Assembly: GCA_051886675.1 (NCBI GenBank)
Contig: JBJEYH010000192.1
Coordinates: 1-64,000, forward strand
Length of the DNA stretch: 64,000 bases
From: UBA11524 sp051886675
Lineage (GTDB): Bacteria > Bacillota > Clostridia > Christensenellales > Aristaeellaceae
Direction: 5' to 3'
Position numbers and translations under genes: made by a program. Below, piece after piece: positions 9,167-17,071 of this stretch. Position 1 is the first letter of the stretch. Every line of letters starts with the position of its first letter. The notes beneath the pieces were generated by a model. That model did not search any database. It was not told where the DNA came from and saw only the letters and a list, made by a program, of their open reading frames with translations.

Positions 9167-9223
9167 CGATGCCCGGCTGGCGGGGAAAAGATTTTCCGCG
9201 CTCCGTCAGGGAAAGGGGGCGGC

Positions 9224-11023
9224 TTACTTCAGCACGCAGGTGGGCGTCGTGACGCCGAAGAAGAACTGCCTGTAGACCCGCCCCGGACGCAGTGGTTCCT
9301 CCTCCAGCTCCGGGATGGCGTCCAGCTCCCCGTCAAGGTAGCGATCCAGCTCGTCCTGCACGTCCAGCAGCCGGCCCATGACCGCCCCGTAGCGCAGGCT
9401 CAGCACCTCCCAGCCGAAGCGCTTCATGTCCCGCTCCCACAGCGCCCGGTGGGCATGCATCAGCTGGCCGTACAGGATGTACATTTCAGGGATCGCCTCC
9501 CGGGCCAGCGACGCCAGCCAGGCCCGATCCCCCGCCAGATACCGGCTGCGCACCTGCCCCAGCACCTCGCCCTTGGCCGCCGCGACCTGGAAGCACAGCT
9601 GGGCGTAGCGGCAGTCCAGACGATCGGCATACTTCGCCAGCGTCCTTTCGGCGGCGCGGCAGCGGGCGGCGGTGGTTTCGGGGGACTCGTCGCCCTGGAG
9701 GGCCAGGGGATAGAGCAGATCGCCCCAGATCATCGCCTTGCCCGGGCGCAGATCCCGCTCGTCCGGATAGAATTCCCCGAAGGCCCGGAAGGCCTCGTCC
9801 GGCAGACCCGTCAGACATTCCCCCGCCAGACGCGTTTCCGCCTCGTCCAGGTCGGGGCCCTGCCAGCAGGCCTCGGAGAAAATCGGCAGCTGATTCAGCG
9901 CCAGGAAGGTGTTGGTCTCCGCGCCGTCATCGCCCCACATGGTGGCGAAGACCGTATCCACCTGATGCCGGGCGCAGGCCCGCAGACCGGGCAGCATGGT
10001 GCGCTCCGTGCGCTTGACCTGGGGCAGGAAGCCCGCCCAGGTCCAGATGCCCCCGGCAAAGGACGTCCGGCCCATCTTCTGATGCTCGGTCAGCATATGG
10101 TCGAAGGAGGGCTCGTCCATGTGGTAGTAGTCCCAGTAGCACAGATCCACGTCGGGAATCATGTCGATGACGCTCTGGGGGATCACGGCCTCAGGGTCGT
10201 AATAGTCGTTGGTCTTCGAGCCCAGGCGGAAGAACATGTCGCTCCACATCATCGGGTGGAAGTCATGCTTCCGGCAGATATCGCACACCCGCGCCAGGTG
10301 ACGGTTCAGAAGCTCGAAGCGGTTGACCGGGCCGTGCTTTTCGTAGTACTGGCCAAGCCCCACCCCGTGGGCCTCGTCCATGCCGATGTGGATGCGCCTG
10401 GCCCGCATGCAGGAGCGCAGGCTGGCGATGGCCGCCTCGATGTAGGCGTAGGTTTCCTCCAGGTCGATCTGCAGGATGTCCGGCCTGTCCTGCAGGGGCT
10501 GGCTTTCGTTCCACTGCAGGAAGTTCTCCAGATGCGCCAGGGTCTGGATGCAGGGCATCAGCTCGATGTCCAGGGAGGCGGCGTAATCGTCGATCTCCCG
10601 CAGCTCCGCCTGGGTGTAGCGGCCCCGCAGGTAGCCGTGGTAGGGATAGCCGGGCACCTCGTAGGTGTCCTCGGTGTAGAGCAGGGCCAGGTTCATGCCC
10701 AGGGCCGCCAGACGATCCAGCATGCGCTTGGCGGCAGCCACGGTCATGACCGCATTGCGGGACATGTCGATCATCACGCCGCAGGAGCCGAAGTGCCGTT
10801 CCTGCCGGACGTCCAGCGCATTCCTGCCCTCCCGGACGGCCCGGGCCAGCAGGAAAAAGCCTCTCGCCAGCGCGTTGCGGTCCTCCGCGGCGATGGCGGC
10901 ATTGCCGCCCTGCAGCGTGACGGACAGGCCGGGGGCCTGGGTGACCTGCGGGAGGGGCAGGGGCTGACCGGTTACCTCGCTGACCATGGCGCGGATGCGG
11001 GCAATATCCTCCGTGGTAAACAT
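9224..11023 (-). CDS. Beta-N-acetylhexosaminidase, GH20
   Basis: A 599-residue glycoside hydrolase family 20 enzyme, probably cytosolic because no signal peptide is present. The barrel begins near residue 80 (HFGSCGVMIDMSRNAV), and the catalytic Asp-Glu pair of GH20 is D216-E217 in HIGMDEAH. Aromatic substrate-pocket segments follow (CYWDYYHMDEP and GGIWTWAGFLP). GH20 enzymes remove terminal GlcNAc or GalNAc from chito-oligosaccharides, mucin glycans or peptidoglycan fragments using substrate-assisted catalysis. It is a single gene with its own promoter, located between uxuA and nfnB. Intracellular location suggests it acts on imported short glycans. Exact linkage specificity cannot be read from sequence. 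Confidence 0.88.
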   Translation of the reverse strand: MFTTEDIARIRAMVSEVTGQPLPLPQVTQAPGLSVTLQGGNAAIAAEDRNALARGFFLLARAVREGRNALDVRQERHFGSCGVMIDMSRNAVMTVAAAKRMLDRLAALGMNLALLYTEDTYEVPGYPYHGYLRGRYTQAELREIDDYAASLDIELMPCIQTLAHLENFLQWNESQPLQDRPDILQIDLEETYAYIEAAIASLRSCMRARRIHIGMDEAHGVGLGQYYEKHGPVNRFELLNRHLARVCDICRKHDFHPMMWSDMFFRLGSKTNDYYDPEAVIPQSVIDMIPDVDLCYWDYYHMDEPSFDHMLTEHQKMGRTSFAGGIWTWAGFLPQVKRTERTMLPGLRACARHQVDTVFATMWGDDGAETNTFLALNQLPIFSEACWQGPDLDEAETRLAGECLTGLPDEAFRAFGEFYPDERDLRPGKAMIWGDLLYPLALQGDESPETTAARCRAAERTLAKYADRLDCRYAQLCFQVAAAKGEVLGQVRSRYLAGDRAWLASLAREAIPEMYILYGQLMHAHRALWERDMKRFGWEVLSLRYGAVMGRLLDVQDELDRYLDGELDAIPELEEEPLRPGRVYRQFFFGVTTPTCVLK

Positions 11024-11067
11024 AACGATTCAATTCCTCCTGACGCGCAAAGGCGTATGATGGCTCC

Positions 11068-11096
11068 ATTGTAGCCCGGATGGGCCTTTGTGTCAA
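11068..11096 (-). promoter_or_regulatory. Sigma-A promoter of the GH20 gene
   Basis: On the minus strand TTGACA (11091-11096), a 17-bp spacer and TACAAT (11068-11073), 45 bp before the start codon. Confidence 0.78.
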
Positions 11097-11146
11097 TCGG
11101 GAAAGGAAATTCCTTTTCGTCCATCCGCGCATCTTCGCGCAAAAAA

Positions 11147-11174
11147 GCCCCGCCCCTGACGCCAGGAGCGGAGC
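11147..11174 (-). terminator. Terminator of nfnA-nfnB
   Basis: A GC-rich stem, on the minus strand GCTCCGCTCC paired with GGGGCGGGGC (two G-U pairs), is followed by six T residues. It lies 29 bp after the nfnB stop. Confidence 0.82.
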
Positions 11175-11202
11175 CTTGCCGGAGGACGAAGCCTCCGCGG
11201 GA

Positions 11203-12591
11203 TTACTTGTTCTTCAGGTACTCGTCGATGGCAGCAGCAGCCGTCTTGCCCGCGCCCATGGCCAGGATGACCGTGGCCGCGCCGGTAACCGCGTCGCCGC
11301 CGGCGTACACGCCCTCGCGGGAGGTCAGACCCGTGGCCTCCTCCACGATGATGCCGCCCCACTTCTGGGTATCCAGACCCTTCGTGGTGGTCTTGATCAG
11401 CGGGTTGGGGGAGGTGCCCAGGGCCATGATCACGCAATCCATGGGCAGGTCGAAGTCGCTGCCCTCCACCGCCACGGGACGGCGGCGGCCGGAAGCGTCA
11501 GGCTCGCCCAGCGCCATCTCCTGGCAGCGGATGGAGCTGACCCAGCCCTGGTCGTTGCCGCCGATGGACACGGGATTGGTCAGGAACTTGAAGACGATGC
11601 CTTCCTCCATGGCGTGCTCCACTTCCTCGCGGCGGGCGGGAAGCTCAGCCTCGGTGCGGCGGTAGACCACCGTCACGTCCGCGCCCAGACGCTTGGCGCA
11701 GCGGGCCGCGTCCATGGCCACGTTGCCGCCGCCCACAACCGCCACCTTGCCGGCGTGCTGGATGGGGGTGGCGCTGTCGGGGGTATAGGCCTTCATGAGG
11801 TTGATGCGGGTGAGGAACTCGTTGGCGGAATACACGCCCTTGAGGTTCTCGCCGGGGATGTTCATGAACTTGGGCAGGCCCGCGCCGGAGCCGATGAACA
11901 CGGCCTCGTAGCCGTACTCCTGCATCAGCTCGTCAATGGTGATGGTGCGGCCGATGACCACGTTGGTCTGCACGTCCACGCCCAGGTCGATCAGGGTGTC
12001 GATCTCCTTCTGCACGATGGCCTTGGGCAGACGGAACTCGGGGATGCCGTACACCAGCACGCCGCCGGCCAGATGCAGGGCCTCGTACACCGTCACCTGG
12101 TAGCCCAGCTTGGCCAGGTCGCCGGCGCAGGTCAGGCCGGAGGGGCCGGAGCCGATCACAGCCACCTTGTGGCCGTTGGAGGCGGGACGGACGGGCTTGG
12201 CGGTGGCGTTGGCATTGTGCCAGTCCGCCACGAAGCGCTCCAGACGGCCGATGGCCACCGGCTCGCCCTTGATGCCCCGGACGCACTTGCCCTCGCACTG
12301 GCTCTCCTGGGGGCAGACGCGGCCGCAGACCGCGGGCAGGCTGGAGGATTCGGCGATAATCTGGTACGCGGCCTCAAAGTTGCCCTCGGCCACTTCCTTG
12401 ATGAAATCGGGGATGCGGATCTTCACCGGGCAGCCGCCGACGCAGGGCTTGTGCTTGCAGTTCAGGCAGCGTCTGGCCTCGTCCATGGCGGTTTCGGGGG
12501 TATAGCCCAGGGCCACCTCGGAGAAATTCCTGTTGCGCACGTCCGGGGCCTGGGACGGCATGGGGTTCTTGACCAGAGACATGTTCGGCAT
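11203..12591 (-). CDS. nfnB: NfnAB large subunit (GltD-like NADPH-binding flavoprotein)
   Basis: A 462-residue protein related to the glutamate synthase small subunit. The N-terminus holds two cysteine clusters for [4Fe-4S] centres (CLNCKHKPCVGGCP near residue 42 and CGRVCPQESQCEGKC near 89). An FAD-binding motif follows (GSGPSGLTCAGDLAKLGYQ), then an NADP(H)-binding motif (VVGGGNVAMDAARCAKRLG). Because the neighbouring gene encodes the small ferredoxin-NADP reductase-like subunit, I assign it to the NADH-dependent reduced ferredoxin:NADP+ oxidoreductase, which bifurcates electrons in anaerobes to make NADPH. A lone GltD role is less likely since no gltB is nearby. It follows nfnA by 31 bp. 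Confidence 0.88.
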   Translation of the reverse strand: MPNMSLVKNPMPSQAPDVRNRNFSEVALGYTPETAMDEARRCLNCKHKPCVGGCPVKIRIPDFIKEVAEGNFEAAYQIIAESSSLPAVCGRVCPQESQCEGKCVRGIKGEPVAIGRLERFVADWHNANATAKPVRPASNGHKVAVIGSGPSGLTCAGDLAKLGYQVTVYEALHLAGGVLVYGIPEFRLPKAIVQKEIDTLIDLGVDVQTNVVIGRTITIDELMQEYGYEAVFIGSGAGLPKFMNIPGENLKGVYSANEFLTRINLMKAYTPDSATPIQHAGKVAVVGGGNVAMDAARCAKRLGADVTVVYRRTEAELPARREEVEHAMEEGIVFKFLTNPVSIGGNDQGWVSSIRCQEMALGEPDASGRRRPVAVEGSDFDLPMDCVIMALGTSPNPLIKTTTKGLDTQKWGGIIVEEATGLTSREGVYAGGDAVTGAATVILAMGAGKTAAAAIDEYLKNK

Positions 12592-12622
12592 TGTATTTCA
12601 ACTCCCGTATGCGTCGGTAGGG

Positions 12623-13465
12623 TCAGTGCTGCGCGGCCTTGAACAGGTTGCAGGTTTCCTCATGGGCATGGCGCTCGAAATCGCGGTAGGTGGCGCTGCG
12701 GGCGATGGCCTCGTCGAAGTCGATCAGATGGCCGTCGAACTCGGGGCCGTCCACGCAGGCGAACATGGTCTTGCCGCCAACGGTCAGGCGGCAGCCGCCG
12801 CACATGCCCGTGCCGTCGATCATGATGGGGTTCATGCTGGCGATGGTCTTCACGCCGAATTCCCTGGTCAGCTTGCAGACGAACTTCATCATCGGCAGCG
12901 GGCCGATGGTGATGACCTCGTCGTACTCCTCGCCGGCCTCGATCAGCTTGCGCAGGGCGTCGGTCACCAGACCCTTCTCGCCCCAGGTGCCGTCGTCGCT
13001 CATGCGCACCAGCTTGCTGGAGTGGGCGGCGAACTCATCCTCCAGGATCACCAGATCCTTGCTACGGAAGCCCACGATGGCATGCACCTCGGCGCCCTGC
13101 TCATGCAGCTTCTTGGCCACGGGGAAGGCGATGGCGCAGCCTACGCCGCCGCCCACCACGGCCACCTTCTTCAGGCCGTCGGTATGGGTGGCGCGGCCCA
13201 GCGGGCCCACGAAGTCATGGATGAAGTCGCCCTCGTTCAGATGGTTCAGCTTCTCGGTGGAGGCGCCCACCACCTGGAAGATGATGGTGATGGTGCCCTT
13301 TTCCCGGTCATAGTCGGCCACGGTCAGGGGGATGCGCTCGCCCTGCTCGTCCACGCGCAGGATGATGAACTGGCCCGGCTCGGCCTTGCGGGCCACCAGG
13401 GGCGCGTCCACCTCCATCAGGGTGACGGTGGGGTTGAGGGATTGCTTCCTGAGGATCTTGTTCAC
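12623..13465 (-). CDS. nfnA: NfnAB small subunit (PyrK-like flavoprotein)
   Basis: A 280-residue ferredoxin-NADP reductase-like protein. It has an N-terminal FAD-binding barrel (about residues 1-95, PLVARKAEPGQFIILRV), an NAD-binding domain (VAVVGGGVGCAIAFPVAKKLHEQG, around 105-125), and a C-terminal cysteine cluster (MCGGCRLTV ... FACVDGPEFDGH) for a [2Fe-2S] centre, as in PyrK and NfnA. With nfnB downstream it forms the electron-bifurcating NADH/ferredoxin/NADP+ transhydrogenase. Sulfide dehydrogenase subunit alpha is an older name for the same family. It is first in the operon, with a promoter at 13568-13596. Confidence 0.88.
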   Translation of the reverse strand: MNKILRKQSLNPTVTLMEVDAPLVARKAEPGQFIILRVDEQGERIPLTVADYDREKGTITIIFQVVGASTEKLNHLNEGDFIHDFVGPLGRATHTDGLKKVAVVGGGVGCAIAFPVAKKLHEQGAEVHAIVGFRSKDLVILEDEFAAHSSKLVRMSDDGTWGEKGLVTDALRKLIEAGEEYDEVITIGPLPMMKFVCKLTREFGVKTIASMNPIMIDGTGMCGGCRLTVGGKTMFACVDGPEFDGHLIDFDEAIARSATYRDFERHAHEETCNLFKAAQH

Positions 13466-13567
13466 GGCTGTACCTCCTCGATGGATATGGGAATCGGCGC
13501 ACTGGCGCGCCTGCGGGATAACAGGATGCCCTGCCGCCCGCCATTTTCCGGACGACAGCCAACATAT

Positions 13568-13596
13568 AGTTTACTTCATTCAGCACAGGAAGTCAA
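13568..13596 (-). promoter_or_regulatory. Sigma-A promoter of nfnA-nfnB
   Basis: On the minus strand TTGACT (13591-13596), a 17-bp spacer and TAAACT (13568-13573). The 5' leader is about 95 nt with no obvious structured element. Confidence 0.7.
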
Positions 13597-13698
13597 TCGG
13601 AATAAATAATTTTTTAACAAGGAGATTCGGCTCCCGCGCCTGCCGCCGGAGGAGGCACGGATGCCCACGGGGCGCATAGGCTGCAGTGAGGTGATGAC

Positions 13699-14148
13699 AT
13701 GACGCGCAGCAACACTCGTCCGGACGCGGTGGCGGACATCGCCGGCGGGCCGGATGCGCCGCATCTTCGCGGACAGGTCCGGTTCTATCAGGAGCCGGGG
13801 AGCGTGCTGGTGGTGGCCGACGTGGCGGGCCTGCCGCAATCGGACGCCGGCTTCTTCGGCTTTCACATTCAGGAGGGGAACGCCTGCGCGGGCGAGGGCT
13901 TTGCCCGGACGGGCGGCCACTACAACCCGGGGAACGCGGAGCATCCCCTGCACGCGGGGGATCTGCCGCCGCTGCTGGAGCAGCAGGGCCGCGCCCATCT
14001 GGCGGTGCGGACGAATCGCTTCCGGGTGGGGGAGGTGCTGGGGCGGACGGTGGTGATCCACAGCGATCCGGACGACTTCCGCACACAGCCCTCGGGCATG
14101 TCCGGCATGAAGCTGGCCTGCGGGGTGATCCGCCCGGGCCGCGCCTGA
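13699..14148 (+). CDS. Cu/Zn superoxide dismutase-like protein with a substituted copper ligand
   Basis: A 149-residue protein of the SodC family without a signal peptide. Conserved features are GFHIQEG (H56), the disulfide cysteines C63 and C141, GGHYNP (H74, bridging ligand), HPLHAGDLP (H82, H85, D88 for zinc), VVIHSDPDDF (H121), and the C-terminal ACGVI. The second copper-binding His of the HxH motif is Gln58 here, and the active-site Arg before ACGVI is Lys138. SOD-like proteins lacking one copper ligand exist in Firmicutes (Bacillus YojM), and activity is then low or absent. The start has GAGGTG a few bases upstream. The gene is divergent from nfnA, and nadR follows 149 bp later. Confidence 0.82.
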   Translation: MTRSNTRPDAVADIAGGPDAPHLRGQVRFYQEPGSVLVVADVAGLPQSDAGFFGFHIQEGNACAGEGFARTGGHYNPGNAEHPLHAGDLPPLLEQQGRAHLAVRTNRFRVGEVLGRTVVIHSDPDDFRTQPSGMSGMKLACGVIRPGRA

Positions 14149-14297
14149 CAGGATGTCTGCCGCCTGATCCGCGATGAACGGGTCGGGCGGCTTTGCCGCG
14201 CGGCGCAGGAATTGTCCTCCTCCGGCAGGAAAAGCCATCCTCCGCCGCGAATCCTTATGCAAAATCGCGCAAATCCGCTGCAGGAGGATGCTGTTCC

Positions 14298-15341
14298 ATG
14301 TACAAGACAGGCGTATACTTCGGCCGGTTCTGCCCGCCCCACCGGGGGCATCTGTACCAGATCATGGTGGCCTCCACCAAGTGCGAGCGGCTGATCGTGG
14401 TCATTTCCGACAACCGCACCCAGACCGAGGCCATCTGCCGGGAGGCCGGCTTGCCCACCATCACCTACCAGCTGCGCAAGCAGTGGCTGGGCCAGCAGGT
14501 GCAGGACATGGAGCACATCAAGGTGCGCGTGCTGGACGAGACGGACATCCCCGTCTACCCCGACGGCTGGCAGATGTGGTCGGACAGGATGCGCGAGGTG
14601 GTGCCCGAGGGCATCGACGCCTTCTTCGTGGGGGACAGGGAGTACGACCTGCCGCTGAAGCGCTACTTCCCCAACAGCGCCATCGAGCTGTTCGACCCGG
14701 CACGCAGCCGCTATCCCATCTCCGCCACGGAGATCCGCCGGGATATCCTCAACAACTGGCATTACATCCTGGGCCCGGCGCGCCCCTTCTTCGCCAAGAA
14801 GGTGCTCATCGCCGGCACGGAATCCTGCGGCAAGACCACCCTGACCAAGTGCCTGGCCAAGCTGTACAACACATCCTGGTCGGAGGAGGTGGGCCGCTAC
14901 TATGCCGAAAAGTATCTGGGCGGTGACGAGACCATCTACACCGACGAGGACTTCGGCCGCATGGCGCACCTGCAGGCCGAGCAGGATTACCAGGCCCTGC
15001 GCAACGCCAACAAGGTGTGCTTCTTCGACACGGACGCGGTGGTGACGGACTACTACTCCGAGCTGTACATGGGCCACCGCAACCGGCTGGTGGAAGCCTA
15101 CATCGACCCGGACAAGTACGACGTGCTGCTCTTCCTGACCCCGGACGTGAAGTGGGTCAGCGACGGCCAGCGGCTTAACGGCGACCAGGGCCGCCGGGAG
15201 CTCCTCAACGACCGGCTGCTGAACATGTACCGGGAGTTCGGCTTCGGGGACAAGACGGTCATTGTGGGCGGGGACTACAACCAGCGCCTGACCCGGGCCA
15301 TCGAGCTGGTGGACGGCATGCTCCGGCTCATCACCAACTGA
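14298..15341 (+). CDS. nadR: NadR-type NMN adenylyltransferase / ribosylnicotinamide kinase
   Basis: A 347-residue bifunctional NAD-salvage enzyme. The N-terminal nucleotidyltransferase domain (about 1-170) starts GVYFGRFCPPHRGHL, with the HxGH-type motif, and carries the ISATEIR motif. The C-terminal kinase domain (about 172-347) has the Walker A GTESCGKTTLTK and a DTDAVVTDYY segment. The helix-turn-helix repressor domain of enterobacterial NadR is absent, as in Haemophilus-type NadR. I start at 14298, where AGGAGG is ten bases upstream; an upstream in-frame ATG would add 35 atypical residues. The product converts nicotinamide riboside to NMN and NMN to NAD+. A terminator follows. Confidence 0.9.
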   Translation: MYKTGVYFGRFCPPHRGHLYQIMVASTKCERLIVVISDNRTQTEAICREAGLPTITYQLRKQWLGQQVQDMEHIKVRVLDETDIPVYPDGWQMWSDRMREVVPEGIDAFFVGDREYDLPLKRYFPNSAIELFDPARSRYPISATEIRRDILNNWHYILGPARPFFAKKVLIAGTESCGKTTLTKCLAKLYNTSWSEEVGRYYAEKYLGGDETIYTDEDFGRMAHLQAEQDYQALRNANKVCFFDTDAVVTDYYSELYMGHRNRLVEAYIDPDKYDVLLFLTPDVKWVSDGQRLNGDQGRRELLNDRLLNMYREFGFGDKTVIVGGDYNQRLTRAIELVDGMLRLITN

Positions 15342-15352
15342 GGGAGGGCATC

Positions 15353-15391
15353 GGCCCCGCTGCGAGCGCGCGCTGGCAGGGGGGCCGTTTT
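15353..15391 (+). terminator. Terminator after nadR
   Basis: Outer arms GGCCCC (15353-15358) and GGGGCC (15381-15386), with additional inner pairing, are followed by GTTTTT. Confidence 0.7.
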
Positions 15392-15417
15392 TCCGCCCAT
15401 GAAAGGAGAAGCATCCG

Positions 15418-16536
15418 ATGCTGTACCGGGATCCGTGCGTGTATCTGGTGGAGGACGAATACCAGATTGTCTTCAACATGGAGGAGAAGGGCATTGCCTG
15501 GGTGGAGATCGGCGGGAATATCTGGCGGGACAGCCGGGGCGGGCTGATGCGCTCGGAAACCCTGGTGCACCGGGTGACGGTGCCCCGATCCGCGCTGGAC
15601 GGGGCGAAGGCGTACACGGTGTGCTTCCGGGCGCTGCCGGAGCGCAGGCCCTACTTCCCGGAGCTGGGGGAGGAGGAGCGGTATGCCTACCGTTTCCGCC
15701 CCGCGCCGGAGACGGGCGCGCTGCGCATCCTCCTCCTGGCGGACACCCATTCCATGGTGGACGGGCCTGTCGCCGCCGCCCGGGCCGCGGGGGACTTCGA
15801 CCTGCTGGCGCTGTGCGGGGACATTCCCGCCGAGAGCAAGCAGCTGTCGGACATCCGGGCCATTTTCGAGGTGACCTCCGGCGTGACCGGCGGGGAGAAG
15901 CCGGTGATCTTCGCCCAGGGGAATCATGACTACCGGGGGCGGCTGGCCACGGAGCTGGGGGACTACGTGGGCCGGCGGGACGGCTGCAGCTGGTATACCT
16001 TCCGCCTGGGCCCGGTGTGGTGCGTGGTGCTGGACTGCGGCGAGGACAAGGCTGACACCAACCCGGAATACGGCGGGCTGGTGGACTGCCACAGCATGCG
16101 CCTGAAGGAAACCGACTGGCTGCGGAGCCTCGCCGCCCGGGCGGAGGAAACGTACCGGGCTCCGGGGATCACCACGCGCCTGGCGTTCTGCCATGTGCCC
16201 TTCATGACGGAGGACGTGTGCATCCACGTGTATCCCGACCCTGAGCAGAACCGGGCCACCTTCGACATTGAGCGGGACGTCTACCGGGCGTGGACGGAGA
16301 CGCTCACCGGCATGGGCGTGGACGCGATGCTCTGCGGCCACACCCACGTGCTGAGCCTGACCCGACCCGGGGATCCCGCCGCCCGCTACGGCATGGGCTT
16401 CCCTGTGCTGGTGGGCGCGGAGCAGAACGGCCCGGGCCTGTACCGCTGCGCGCTGCTGACCGTGCTGGACGGCCACATGACCGCGCAGATTGCCGCCAGC
16501 GACGGCAGCCTGACGGACTGGGTGCAGGTCTTCTGA
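15418..16536 (+). CDS. Metallophosphoesterase with N-terminal beta domain
   Basis: A 372-residue calcineurin-like phosphoesterase. After about 100 residues of beta-rich N-terminal domain, the five metal-site motifs appear in order: LLADTHS, LCGDIPAES, AQGNHDYR, AFCHVPF and LCGHTHVLS. All the expected Asp, Asn and His ligands are present, so it should be active. The family (purple-acid-phosphatase-like domain pairs) hydrolyses phosphomonoesters or diesters; the substrate is unknown. The start has AAAGGAG nine bases upstream. It lies just outside the skin element and converges with the sigK 3' fragment across the 112-bp repeat array. Confidence 0.85.
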   Translation: MLYRDPCVYLVEDEYQIVFNMEEKGIAWVEIGGNIWRDSRGGLMRSETLVHRVTVPRSALDGAKAYTVCFRALPERRPYFPELGEEERYAYRFRPAPETGALRILLLADTHSMVDGPVAAARAAGDFDLLALCGDIPAESKQLSDIRAIFEVTSGVTGGEKPVIFAQGNHDYRGRLATELGDYVGRRDGCSWYTFRLGPVWCVVLDCGEDKADTNPEYGGLVDCHSMRLKETDWLRSLAARAEETYRAPGITTRLAFCHVPFMTEDVCIHVYPDPEQNRATFDIERDVYRAWTETLTGMGVDAMLCGHTHVLSLTRPGDPAARYGMGFPVLVGAEQNGPGLYRCALLTVLDGHMTAQIAASDGSLTDWVQVF

Positions 16537-16553
16537 CGGGCCGCCCGCACGAC

Positions 16554-16920
16554 AGACGCAACGCCGCCCCGGGGGCTGCAAGGCCAGCGCGCCCGGAGCG
16601 GCGTTCCTTATACCTGCCGCGCAGCCGACCATCACCGGGCCGCACCGCCGACCATCCACACAGACAGACGCAACGCCGCCCCGGGGGCCGCAAGGCCAGC
16701 GCATCCGGAGCGGCGTTCCTTATACCAGCCGCGCAGCCGACCATCACCGGACCGCACCGCCGACCATCCGCCCAGACAGACGCAACGCTGCCCCGGGGAC
16801 CGCAAGACCAGCGTACCCGGAGCGGCGTTCCTTATACCAGCCGCGCAGCCGACCATCCACCCAGACAGACGCAACGCCGCCCCGGGGGGGCCGCAAGGCC
16901 AGCGCGCCCGGAGTGGCGTT
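16554..16920. repeat. Four tandem 112-bp units, each with a long hairpin
   Basis: The landmark AGACGCAACGC starts at 16554, 16666, 16778 and 16867. The first three spacings are 112, 112 and 89 bp; the last gap lacks a 23-bp sub-segment (ATCACCGG...GACC). In each unit AACGCCGCCCCGGG pairs with CCCGGAGCGGCGTT with one mismatch, making a long stem with no start codon context. The array separates the convergent phosphoesterase and sigK 3' end and reaches within a few bases of the sigK stop codon, so it may act as a multi-stem bidirectional terminator. Confidence 0.88.
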
Positions 16921-16923
16921 CCT

Positions 16924-16992
16924 TTACCTGCCGCCGCGCTGCTCCAGCGCATCCCGGAGCAGCTGCACGGCGTGCTTTTCCACCCGCGATAC
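16924..16992 (-). CDS. sigK: Displaced 3' fragment of sigK (C-terminal 22 codons plus stop)
   Basis: Read on the minus strand from the GTA at 16992, the frame gives VSRVEKHAVQLLRDALEQ and four more residues, ending in TAA at 16924-16926. This is what follows SRSY in intact SigK proteins (SYVSRIEKRA in Bacillus). The fragment has no start codon or ribosome site and makes sense only after joining to codon 209 of the 5' fragment at 47435. It stands directly next to the recombinase, on the same strand as the 5' part. Joining in frame at the shared GT yields a 231-codon gene. Confidence 0.92.
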   Translation of the reverse strand, partial: VSRVEKHAVQLLRDALEQRGGR

Positions 16993-17016
16993 ATCCCGCC
17001 GCGCCTAATGCAAGCG
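16970..17016. other. Left attachment junction of the skin element
   Basis: The junction centres on AC at 16991-16992 (GT on the coding strand). The outer side (16970-16990) is sigK coding sequence. The inner side (16993-17016) is a 24-bp arm beginning ATCCCGCCGCG and ending CTAATGCAAGCG. Its inverted copy at 47409-47432 matches at 23 of 24 positions. Confidence 0.88.
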
Positions 17017-17071
17017 ATGGGCGCGCGGCGAATGGCCTTCGGCCCGAAGGCGGCTTGTCTGGCGGATGCCC

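Noticed and set aside
16554..16920. CRISPR array or coding repeats
   Set aside because: The units are whole-length tandem copies with internal stems and no variable spacers. Open frames through them lack start signals.
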